Positions 32,517-43,655 of a stretch of 64,000 nt of DNA are shown piece by piece (position 1 is the first letter of the stretch; every line of letters begins with the position of its first letter). The notes under the pieces were generated by a model that had not been told where the DNA came from, did not search any database, and saw only the letters and a list, made by a program, of their open reading frames with translations. The stretch spans positions 165,808 through 229,807 of the forward strand of contig QXCR01000032.1 of the NCBI GenBank assembly GCA_004380135.1, given 5' to 3'. This DNA comes from Stemphylium vesicarium. Lineage: Eukaryota; Ascomycota; Dothideomycetes; Pleosporales; Pleosporaceae. Position numbers and translations under genes: made by a program.

Positions 32517-34463
32517 ATGGCCGGCACCACCAACGACTTCCAGAACGGTGCGCCCTTCTACCTAGATGCGACGCAGCAAGACCTTCTGCTCGCAGCGCTT
32601 GCCTCCAACAATCAGAACCCGAACGACCTCTTCTCCGCAGGCCTTGACGGCAAGCAGCCCATGAACAACTCGCAGTTCCAGTACCCTCTCGATAGCCTCG
32701 ACCCCGCCTACTTCACCTCACCACAGCAATCCAACGCCGGCAGTGGCTTCAACAATGTCGGTATGGAGGAAAGCCCGTTCGGCGAGTACCTTGACGGCGA
32801 CAACGGCTTCGACTTCGACAATGCGGACGGTGACATGATCGGCGCCCTCCCCGGCGACACCCCTGGCGACTCCAGCGAAAAGCGGAAGAGCCCGGGCGAT
32901 GAAGACGCCGACGACGACGAAGGCGGGGGCAAGCGCAGGGAAGGCGACGACAAGCAAGCGAAGAAGCCAGGGCGGAAGCCACTGACTTCTGAGCCCACAA
33001 CTGTAGGTTTACACGGAGGGCCTTGATGAAGGCTAAGCTGACTGTAGCAATAGAAACGCAAGGCCCAGAACCGCGCCGCTCAGCGAGCTTTCCGGGAACG
33101 CAAGGAAAAGCATCTGAAAGATCTGGAGACTAAAGTACAGGAACTCGAAAAGGCTTCCGATGCTACAAACCACGAGAACGGTCTTTTGCGGGCCCAGGTT
33201 CAGAGGCTGCAAGTGGAGCTCCGAGAGTACCGAAAGCGCCTGTCAATGAACAGCACCGGCATGAGCCGCACTCCACCTCTTGCAGGAGGCTTCAGCTCGA
33301 TGCTGAATAACAACAGTAGCAACAACAACTTTTCTTTCGAGTTTCCCCGGTTTGGTGGGCTTCCAGGCACCCAGCTACTGGATAATGGCCCGTTGGCCAA
33401 GAACAAGAACGCATCCGTGGCCTCGAGCGTCTCGGGGCGGCACAACAGCACTGGGCGCGCTCTCAGTCCAACCAGCAAGGCCAACGGTTCGACTACTGAC
33501 TCTCCTGGCCCGATCAATACAGGGGACAACATCCAGCGCGCTGGTAGCTTGAATGGCTTCTTTGGCTTCAACGATAGCACACCAAGCAACCAGAATACCC
33601 GCAGTAATACCGAAAGCTCAACTAGATCACAATCGCGTGTCTTCCAATTCAACAGCGGCTCTTCTAGTCATTCAGAGTCGCCATCCAACTCCTCCACATC
33701 GCCCACCAACCAAAATTCTTCTTGTGGAACGTCGCCAGAACCAAGCCATACTTCGCCCAATCAGCAGGCGGACACGATCGCGGACGGTTATGTGTGTCAT
33801 GGAAACTCCGAAGGTGAGGTTCTCTTCTGCGAAAAGCTCAATATGGCCTGCGGCAATCCTCGTAATCCCATGCCCCGTGCGATGTCCCAATCTGACGACA
33901 AACCTTCTCCTGCAGTCTTATCCGCCAAGTCACCCACCCCTGCCGTCAACGGCATTGACTACCTCGCGAACCAGAACGGCGGCCAATTCGATCCAACACT
34001 CTTTGGAGAATATCGTGACACTCAGAGCGCCATTGTTGGTGACGGCGATTTCACTGGTGGCTTCTTCAACGATGCTTTCCTCAACACCGGGTATGGCAGC
34101 CCATTCCACTTTGGCGATACACCCGCTGTGCAGAAACCGAACCCTCTCGAACAAATTGAGCGTGCACAAGATGGACAAGATGGTGAAGACGAGGTGGTTC
34201 CAGGCGAGGACGTCAACTCGCTACTCAACTGCCACAAGATTTGGTCAGTGGAGCCTGCTGACAGCACAACAACTGATGAACTAACCCCAAGCAGGGACAA
34301 ACTCTCGAGTCGCCCGGACTTCAAGGATGGTACCATTGATATCGACAATTTGTGCTCAGAGCTTCGCGCCAAGGCTCGCTGTTCCGAGAGCGGCGTTGTC
34401 GTTGATCACAAGGACGTCGAGGCAGCTCTGAAGCGTCTTCCCAAGGACAAGCTCCTCGGCTGA
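32517..34463 (+). CDS. AP-1-like bZIP transcription factor (Yap1 family)
   Basis: Exons are 32517-33002, 33054-34243 and 34295-34463, giving 614 aa. Both introns are 51 nt and GT-AG; the second has an ACTAAC branch site and joins KIW to DKLSSRP. The family is the redox-sensing regulator of oxidative stress genes (Yap1, Chap1, AP-1). The bZIP starts KRKAQNRAAQRAFRERKE and is followed by a leucine zipper with 7-residue spacing. Before it is an acidic patch and KKPGRKPL. The n-CRD near 370-390 contains VCHGNSEGEVLFCEKLNMAC. The c-CRD near the C-terminus contains NLCSELRAKARCSESG, next to a nuclear export-like segment. Reading through intron 2 would insert 17 codons inside the conserved c-CRD, so splicing is clear. 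Intact. Confidence 0.93.
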
Positions 34464-35686
34464 TCATCTCGTAAAACAAGTCTGCATGGGTTGGTGGTTA
34501 CGGCGCACGTGCTTGATACCTGTTCGAGTTTTCATCTACCGAGTCTCCAGTTTTTTCTTTTTTTTTTCCTCTACTCTGGCGCTGCCCAAGTCAATCGTTG
34601 AGCCATTGTTCGCTTCATGTCGACACTGGCTCCTCGGATCTTTTTTCTTGTAACGAATATGACGATGAAGGCAAACACCTTTTCTCCCTGGCGTTTTGTG
34701 AAAACAATGGCGCAAAACATGACGAAACACGTCTTGTATGATTCATGTGCGATACACATGTCTCTCACGGAAACACACCACAGGGATTGAAAACTTTCTC
34801 ATGGGTTAAAAGGCGCGTGCTTTTTACAAGTTGACAAGCTCGACTTTTCGCTTTCTATAGCCCTCTCCATGTTCCCAAATCAAGCTACTTTTTTTTCGAT
34901 ACGCACGGGTCGGCTATACTGTTCTTCTTCGTGTTATGAGATTGTGATACACTGCCAACTTGAAAAGCTGCTCTAACTGTATTCATGTCTTTCTGTCTTG
35001 GTTGCCAATCATGAAAATGCGCACCAGCATCTCGAAACACACGTTCACGAGCCCATCAATCGTGTCTGACTACAAATTTATGTCTCCCAGTTGCTTGACT
35101 TTACCATGTCACTTCGACAGATAAAAACACATGTCTCCAACACTGAAGTCACATACCTCTTACCTTGGCCGTGCATCTCTTGGTATCTCGGCCATCGGGC
35201 CGTGTATAAAAGCTTATTTCCTGCGTCTAGAACCTCCTGTGCCTAACCATAAAGTCCCTATTTCTTGTTTCTTGAAAGATCAAATTGGAGAGAAGAGAGC
35301 ACATGTGTCTGCTTGTTCCGAGAAGAACAAAAGTTCAACGGAGGACTAGTATGTCTCGGTTCGTGAGTACTAAAACCATGCCTATTTAAAAGATCCCTTT
35401 GGCTGCTTCATGTCTGTTGTTGCTTAGCATGGCGACTTCAAAGTTCGAATGTCTCCCATGTATGCGGCTGAAAGTGTCGCGACGGAGGCCTGTGTTTGGA
35501 ACGATGATCGTCTTAGGCAGACATATGTCTATGCAATTACCTTTGCGTCGCACGGAAAGAATCAATGTGGTTTTTCCTGTGCAGTAACAAATACTCAAAT
35601 TTGTATTGGACAAGGAAACCAGGATAGTTCGAGGTAAATCAGCGCTATGACGGCTTGCATCTGCCGTCAGTCATGGGCAGTGTTGA
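34464..35686. promoter_or_regulatory. gene-free region dense in ATGTCT, with one TATA/pyrimidine module
   Basis: ATGTCT occurs at 34758, 34985, 35080, 35131, 35351, 35410, 35449 and 35525, eight copies in about 770 nt on one strand. ATGTCA is at 35106 and ATGTGT at 35304. A TATAAAA at 35205 lies in GTGTATAAAAG, the same 11-mer found at 2348 in the first module array. No gene is seen. The first part is the 3' flank of the AP-1-like gene. Confidence 0.4.
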
Positions 35687-36000
35687 TTAGCACAACAATG
35701 CATACCCTGTGCCCCAACCAACAAGAAAGCCGTTCTGAACCCCTAGAGCGATGGCGACCACCCAAGCACTGAACATGAATTTGTCATCCATACCGATATG
35801 ACGGACGTATTTCAGCCGACAGTACAACCTGAGCAAACGTAAGAACCCGTCCTGAAGGGGCCACCTTGCGCGACAAGGAGTGCATATACCGAAGTGCGAC
35901 CGCAATGGTGCCAAGGAAAAGTAGAACCGCAGTCGTGATAATGGACATGAGCTGTCGAGAGCCATTCTCCCACGCGTAGTCGTAACCGTCGCTTGGCAAT
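35687..36000 (-). pseudogene. remnant of a fungal integral membrane (SAT4/rhodopsin-like) protein
   Basis: On the minus strand one frame reads a hydrophobic helix ending AVALRYMHSLSRKVAPSG. A second frame continues with HIGMDDKFMFSAWVVAIALG and a further hydrophobic stretch, as in the first two helices of the fungal SAT4/PTH11-like membrane family (helix, Arg-rich loop, DD motif, helix). The switch of frame has no good intron, and the remaining helices are missing. Short, truncated remnant. Confidence 0.45.
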
Positions 36001-37674
36001 TTGTAGGTAAAAAATGACTCCTACAAGACCATGCGAGAAAACAGTGGAGGGACCGGCAATAAGTCCTAACCAAGTGCATAACCCAGAAATATCGACTAGT
36101 TGTAACATTCCCATGAGTCTCGTCATTTTGCCATATCTTCTCCGCCAAGTCCTGTTTCTCATTACCCTTTCATTGCATCGTCCAACAGGATTCGGTTCTC
36201 TATCTTACGAAACCACGGGCTCGGGAGCAAAGTTCTGCCCGAAACGACTGAGACTCGTGGCCTATCTGTGGCTGAGGGTTGCGATTGGGTGTCTTGAAGG
36301 TGTGAAGAAGTGTGCTTAAGGCGCAATTGTACTCGTTGGCGATGGTTGATGCGGCTCGCTGACCCGAGCTAGGCTCACATGGCTTCTCGGTTATCTCGAC
36401 GTGGTTTAGATCATTCCAGCACAACCGCGCCTCATCCCCGTTCCCCAGCCGAGCCGCTTGGCGGAAATTTGCCTCTCCAGACCTGGGAGAAGACTTCAAC
36501 CGAAGGATGAGCTCCGTGGCTGGGAGTCAAAGGTTTATGTAAGGGGAGTTTGTGCCGTGTCCGCGGTGTTCAGCGGCCCTGTTCTCGCCACCCAGGGCCT
36601 GCGTGGTTTTCTCCGTCAATGACTGCCAATCGTCCGCGGAACCATATATGATGCATGTCCCGAACACACGACTCAGGACTTGTTGAATCTCGGTGCGGAA
36701 GCGGGCCTGTCCTACCCGTGCATCGCATCGCCCGCTAGACACCCACCCCGCTGCAACCTGAATTGATCTTTTTCGACGGATAACATCAGCAATCGCAGCA
36801 ACAACGCGCCCCGAATGCACACGAAAACGACGCAAACATTTTCCCAGCTTGATGCTTTTGGTTTCGGCATCTGTCGGAGAAAAGCGTCAGGACAAATATC
36901 GTGTCTGGGTGTGGCGGTTCCCTCTTCTTGGCAATATGCAGAGCGAATCCTTCAGGTCTTGCATTTCTCCTGGGAAACGAACTGAGTACCTCAAGCCGCA
37001 CTTATGCCGTCCCACGTTACTTTGGAAGGAAGAGAGTGTGCAGTTCAGTAATTAAAACTGAGATCAGTGTCGGGGATGACTACTGGCTTTGTTCGAGTCC
37101 CCCGTGCGGTCTACCATGGGGGCTATCGCAAAGACCAAGCCATGGGTTTATTGATACAGACCTGTTGCCGTAGGGGTATTCCGCCAAGCAATCCATCCGT
37201 ACAAGCAACGCCACACTAGACAGAGATAAGTACAGATGAATGGGGGTTTGCACTTGCCGCAATTCTCACAGGCCTCGCCCTGCATGCTTAGAACCAGCAC
37301 ACATCCTTCGACTGTAAACGCCTTCTAAAGACCCTGTCACGGTGCCACATAAGCGCGCAGACCCTGAGTTCTGTACATATGCCGACTTTCTAGACTCGGG
37401 GATAGCCCCCAATTCCTAGTCTTTAGCCCCAATTGCCTGATCCTGCTGGGAGACGCTTATGCCCGTGGGCACATTCAAACGTTCTTTTTGATCCTTTGGC
37501 ATGGGAAATCAGTCGGCGGGTTGCAGACGGGTAAAGTGCCGTATGATTAGGCGACAATGAGCCGCACATAAAGCTTGTTGCTTTCCACCTCTACAGCCTT
37601 CAGGGAAGCAATCGTTCGCCTTCTATCGACATACCTGAGATAGTCAGCAACACATCCTTAGTCAATCGTTCAAA
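36001..37674. other. intergenic region upstream of the tyrosinase gene
   Basis: No gene is recognised; all frames are short and lack domain features. The last 200 nt are the probable tyrosinase promoter and leader. Confidence 0.5.
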
Positions 37675-38758
37675 ATGGTCAAGCTCAACCTTTTTGTCTC
37701 CTCGCTCGCTCTGGCGTCTTCAGCAGCAGCAGCAGCTCTTCCTGCGCCGGCTGCAACTTCGAAGACGTGCACGAACCCCATCAAGCGTTATGAATGGTGA
37801 GAAAAGTACATACCGTTGTTTTCGACGGCTGCTTACGATTGTATTCAGGAAGCAATTGTCGAATCCCCAGAAGAGGGAGTATATTGATGCAGTTCTCTGC
37901 TTGAACAAGAAGCCGGCCATCTCGGGCATCAAGGGAACGGTCGACCGCTTTAGTGACTTCCAGGCGGTACACAATATCCAGACACCCGACATCCACTGGG
38001 TCGGGCACTTCACTCTCTGGCACCGCTACTTCATCGCAATCTACGAGAAGGCCCTCCGGGAAGAGTGTGGTTACACCGGCGGCCAGCCATACTGGGATTG
38101 GTCTCTTGATGCCGAACCCCAAAATCCCACGTCAACCCGTATCTTCGATTCAGAGATCTGGCAACCCGACACTGGATTTGGCGGCAATGGTTACAAGATT
38201 GAGCCAACTCCGGAAAACAACCCCTTCAATGTTTCTGGAGGAACTGGCGGCGGCTGCGTCATGAACGGCCCATTTGTGGAGGGCAAGTTCACCGTCAACT
38301 TCCCTACCCCTCACTGCCTGAAGCGCGATTTCGTCCCGGAGATCCTCAACATCTGGGCGGATCCCAAAAGCGTCCAGCACGTTCTTGACGCACCCGACTA
38401 CACTGCATTTGCTCGCAGGTTGGAAGGCGAGGCAAGCTTCGCGTCACCGGGTAACATCCATGGTAGCGGTCACTTTGGTGTTGGAGGCGCTCTCGGCCAA
38501 GCCGGTAATGCAGAGAACAGCCCTGGCGAGCCCGTATTTTGGCTGCACCACGGTAACGTTGACCGCATCTACTGGGATTGGCAGCAAAAGGATCTTGAGA
38601 CGCGTCTTCACCAGGTTGGTGGCCCGATCATCCCCTTCGACTACAGCGGCAAGAACGTCACCCTCGACTTTAAGGTCCAGCTGGGCAAGCTAGCGCCCAC
38701 AGTCCAGCTTAAGGATCTTCTGGATACTCAAGGCGAAACGCTTTGCTACACGTACTAA
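37675..38758 (+). CDS. secreted tyrosinase
   Basis: Exons are 37675-37796 and 37849-38758, giving 343 aa. The 52-nt intron (GTGAGA...TTCAG) splits codon W41. The enzyme is a type-3 copper monophenol/diphenol oxidase. The N-terminus (MVKLNLFVSSLALASSAAAA) is a signal peptide. Copper site A: VHNIQT, then HWVGHFTLWHRYF. Copper site B: GSGHFGVGG, then FWLHHGNVDRIYWDWQ. PYWDWSLD lies between them. The protein is shorter than typical intracellular fungal tyrosinases (over 500 aa) and lacks their long C-terminal pro-domain. This fits the short secreted class; it may act on phenolics outside the cell or in melanin-like chemistry. Confidence 0.92.
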
Positions 38759-41385
38759 AAGCTTGTGTGTATCTTGCTCCTCGTTAGATATCTTGAGCGG
38801 GCAATGTACATAATGTTAATATTAGAAGCATTTCTAATGCAAAAACTTTGTACCTTGAACTCCATACCGATGCAGGATGTGATTCTTTGATGCTTGCTGG
38901 ACCATGTTGATCAGGTTTCCCTTTCAATCCTCACTTATGTAAATACTTATTGGCATTCAGAGTTACCTTCTTTGCGGGAGGTACATACCCATATTGCGAG
39001 AGTCGTGACATGATTGCCAACCGAAGTTTTTCTTTTTATCTCAGTACTGAACATAATACGTTCTGCAATCGTTCCCGGTGATGCCATGTGGAGCAGCCGT
39101 CCTTCCAATTGGAAGCAAGTCCTTTACGAAAGCAGTGCTCAGTCGAGTGTATCGCCGCCAGTTGCCGTGGAAACTCTGCATCGCGCAGAAGGGCGGATGC
39201 TTCCGGTAGTTGTGATTTTCATGGCCTGACTAGATTACGGTCGACCAAATGTGGCTGGGTGAAGCTTGTGATCGAAGGTGCGGAAGTGCACGGAAGCGAT
39301 GTCGGAAGTTCCTAGTCCGCGCTACCGCTTGCGCTTCCAACACACTCCCTACCTTCCAAAGTCTTGCTCGGTTGTGTTGCCAATCTCCTCCAACCGGGCC
39401 CATTTCTCGGCGCGACAACAAAAGGGATACAGAGAAATTCCGATGCTTGCGCGCGGAGCTTACTTAGCGGAGAGCGAAAGCGCAATAGTGGCGAATGGGT
39501 GGAAGAAAGTTAAGGGTTTCGTATGAGGAGAGGGGGAAGAAAGCACCTTAGTACTGATGCACTCCTCAAAGTGGGCAGACAACTGCCTGAGAAAACTTGC
39601 ATCCAGGTACTAGACGTATAAATACCCTTCCGCGTTGTACGGCACAGCCTGAGTAAGAATGCGCTGATTTGAGTGGGTTGAGCGGATGTACGACTCTTCT
39701 ATTCCTCATTCGGAGAAGACGTCAAAGCCGAGCGCCCAATAACTTCCCCATGTTCTTTGGACGCATGGGAGTGCGACGGTATTGAATGCGCTTGTTACGA
39801 CAGCGGGTTGGGCAGGTGGTCATCAATGGTTTCTAGATGCACTAAGTTTCGTAGTGCCACTGTATGTGCGATCAACCAGGTAGCTTCCATCTCAACAAAC
39901 TGTTCTGGTATGTCAGTACTTATGGGCCGCTTGGAGATAAAAGCTAACGATAGGCTTATTCTGATCCGTGGTTGAGATAGGCTGCCATCTTGGCATCTCC
40001 AATACCTCTCTTCTTATTTGATGGCAGATTTTCAGAGCTTCGTTAAGCTCCCTACGGTTTTGCAGGTGGAACCTTAGCTCGGATCCCCTAATTTAAAAGA
40101 GCTTGCCCCAGGCTTTTCAGTCGAAACCATTCCACATAACAGCTCTACACAGTTTGAAAAATACCAATATAACTCAACCTTGACACTTCATACCTTCCTC
40201 TACAAGACATCACCTCGGCTTCTATGGAACGATCATGAGTAACAAGAGTCTTGGAAAGTGGATCATGGAAGGCAGTATGGACCATGTCCTTGAGGACTAG
40301 CAGCGTGCAATCATCCTTTCATTCTCATAGGGAGCACTGCAGGGCGATGGATGGGATCCAAGGGATGCTTAACAGACACATGCGACATATTGATCCGCGA
40401 AAAAAACCTTCAGCCTATCGTTGAAACGTTGGCCAGAAGAAAACATTGGGAATTTGGCGACATGAGATCCATGGCACCGTCACAAATGGAGATGTGTCCC
40501 AAGCTGAACGACGGCCTTATCCTATAACGAAATGATATCAGAAACCAGAACGAATACAGCTTCCTTAGCCTTTGGTTAGAGTCGACTTATGGTATCAAGG
40601 TTGACGAATGCGCCACCGTCGAAGTGCCTGATATGTACCCCTGTCAACCTATTCTCGTCGAAGAATTCTGGCATCCGGCTGCATCTCGGGAGGACGGATG
40701 GCTATATGGCCCTCGCATCCACCCAGACTCAGATGCATCAAATCTACCACAAGATGCAAGAGCTCCCGCAATCTACTTCGCATGCATGCCGAGGGGCAAA
40801 AATCGCAATTCCAATCATCTGGTTTACGTCCTGAGTCTACCTACCTACATAGACGCGCTGATCTACCATAAGACACATTATTAGCTTGAAAAACCAGGCC
40901 TCGCGCAGTTAGCAGCGTGGCAGCTGCGAACCCTTATCAGGTACCTCTATCTAGAGCTACCGCATCAGCAACTACCGCTTTTTATGGAGCTGAAAAATGA
41001 TGAGTTTATGGAGGGTTACTTGGGACGTTTCCAAAGAAAACCGAGATTCGTGTATGGGAAGACGAAAAGGGGTGATTTTCAGGCAGTACGTGGGAATGAT
41101 TGGGACCCAAGTAGTTTTCCTGCCTGGTGTAGAGCGCCGAAGTCATGATTGCACGCCCGGTAGTATGAACAGCGCAATCATTGCGTAAGCTTATATAAAC
41201 CTTTTGTGGTGGATATAATAGTAACGTGACTCCTAAGTCCAATAATGCTTTGCGCAATTGAAATCAATCTTACCTCAGTCCTAACAACAGCCAACTCTTA
41301 AAAACTATCAGCTTAGTCTTTGTATACAGCTGTATAAATCTCTAATATCAGCTGTCATCGTAGTAAGGTTGGTCCCAAACGCTAT
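38759..41385. other. gene-poor region with one coding-like remnant
   Basis: About 2.6 kb without a complete gene. The plus-strand stretch 40560-40884 has coding character (VEVPDMYPCQPILVEEFWHP and LYGPRIHPDSDASNLPQDA) but no start, no recognised family and no clear extension on either side. It may be the last exon of a decayed gene. The area around 41170-41400 is A/T rich. Confidence 0.4.
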
Positions 41386-42951
41386 CTAATTATCTACTGA
41401 CATCCTAGATATCCTAGTCTTGAGAGTTCTAACCGGAACAAAACGAACCCGGTTCTGTACACAGCCTGAGTTGGGGTCGTGGACGCCCCACTTTAACGTC
41501 TGGGTTGGCTGGAGCATATTGATTGTCCCTCTCCTCCACCTCTCACTCTTATGTCGTTTCCTAAGCTTCGGGCTTGCCTCGAGTACCATTGCCAGAATAT
41601 TTTCGAAGATCCCTTTAGTTCCCTCGTGTCTGATTGAAGAGCATTCAAAGAATTGCAATGCGCCTATTTTCTTTGCCATCTCTCTACCCTAGCACATATG
41701 TTAGCCAATAAGATTCTCTCCATCTTAAGGCAAATGAAGGGTGTTTGGAGCACGCGAAACTCAGAGGTATCCGATTAGATTACTGACCTGCTCTTGAGAC
41801 ACCAACCCACGACCAGAGTTTCTAAATTCTTCGATGGTTTTCGGATCTTGCCGTAGGTCTTGCTTGAAACCGAGCAGGAATACGAGATCACCTTTCCGCG
41901 TATAGTGGTTGGTCTCCCAGAGCCACTGGTATTTGCATTAGATTTTAATCAAAGAATATTGATTAGAACTGACCTTTTCGCGGACGTTGCCGAACGAGTC
42001 AAAGTTGTCGATGGGAAAGCAGATGCAGAAAATATCAGGGCCCTAGTAGCTCAAGGGCCTGAGCCTATCAAAGTCTTCTTGGCCTGGCGTGTCCCATAAT
42101 GCACACCGAAAATCGACTCCATTTACAGCAAAGTTGGCGACATGATTCTCAAAGAGGGTTGGCACGTATACCTTGAGAGTTGTCAGCAGGGTTCGCAAAT
42201 ATACTCACACAACATACTTCGGTAAATATCCCTTTGGAGGTAGAGCTATGTTGATATCAGCATAGAAGAGGTTATTTGATATCGGTATTTGTTGATCACT
42301 TACACTAAGAAGCATGTTTTGCCACATGCCCCGTCGCCAACAAACGTCTACTTGATCAAAATTTGACCTGCGGGCGATATGGTGAGATCGTCTTTACAAA
42401 GCATAGACGTTGACCGCCGGTTGGCCTTTCTTGTGGAACGAGGAGAGAGTAGTTGCGATACAGAAAGATTTCGGAATCTCCCCCTTGAGCTTTCCCTCGC
42501 AGACTCATACTCACTTGACACGCTTTCTGCATCGCCGGGACGGGGTGATCCAGGTGCGCTATGGATAGCCAAACTATCGGCAATGTTGTTAGAGTTCCGA
42601 TAGCTGCTATGGTTGTTTCCAGGCATAGAGCGCTGTGGCGAAGTCGGTGTGGATGGGACTCGTGATTCCAACGACTGTTCCTGAAGGCCAACGCGTGACC
42701 CAGGCGACGAAGGTGCATGCTTATCCCCAAGGGATGCAATCCAATTCAGTGTCAAGTCACTAGGGGTAGAGAAATCTTCCAGTTGCCATTTGAACTCAGA
42801 AGTAGGACCGGAGGATTTCACAGTCTCTTCAACCATACTGCTTCCAACAACTGTCGAAGCAGACGCCACCACAGTTGCAGCGGTTCGAGCACATTGCTGG
42901 AGACGCCTCACACCCTCACTTCTGCTGCCCTTTTGATCCGAGAGAATCATA

Positions 42952-43016
42952 ACGTCCCTCCCTGAGTGCTGGGAAACCCTCCGTGCTGGGACAAATGAGG
43001 GGTACTTTGACTTTCA
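42952..43016 (+). repeat. left terminal inverted repeat, 65 bp
   Basis: It reads ACGTCCCTCCCTGAGTGCTG at its outer end and GGGGTACTTTGACTTTCA at its inner end. The reverse complement of 48838-48902 matches it at about 61 of 65 positions. A TA dinucleotide precedes it. Confidence 0.85.
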
Positions 43017-43078
43017 GCATATTATCTTCTTCACACATGTTGGCGTTTGCTACAACTCTGTATAACTTACGCTAACGT

Positions 43079-43119
43079 AGGTGCATGCTTCGCGGATCAG
43101 CATGCTCCGCGAAACACCT
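43079..43119. repeat. subterminal hairpin inside the element
   Basis: AGGTG...TTCGCGGA at 43079-43096 is complementary to TCCGCGAA...CACCT at 43106-43119. It lies 62 nt inside the left terminal repeat. Possible transposase or host-factor site, or part of the NLR promoter; no counterpart is seen near the right end. Confidence 0.45.
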
Positions 43120-43655
43120 AGCTTTACTAAGGAAATCAATAGTTATGGCTGACACATTTGTTGTTATGCAAGGCCTTAAGTACATCTAATATGGCGCGTC
43201 TTGTCTAGCGCTCTACGGCTGCCACGTGCCGGATTTTTTCGAGCAGCCATACACGCCTCGATGCCCAGTGACCATGGCTACATTTGCTCTTATTAGCCGA
43301 GCCAGCTTGACGCATCTACATCTTACTTCCTGTACTGTCCTATCTCGATGAGCCCAGCGAGGAGTACCTGCCCGTCCGTTGGTGTGGCTGAAACATGTAG
43401 GCTGCTCGGCATGTCGCAGCCTCACCCACAGCATAGGCTGCGTCTCACATCCTGCGCACCAGCGACACAGCCTATCGCCATCACCAACCTTCTGCGCGGC
43501 TGCTAATTTGGATTCAAATCCAACACCCAAGTCGACGTACTCTGTCCGCCACCCCTCCCAGTGACGGCCGTTGTCCCTAGCGAGCGGACGGGCCGCCATA
43601 CCCCATCGATCCTTCTGCCACTATCACAAGCCTTACAGCCTCCGTTCACGACACA

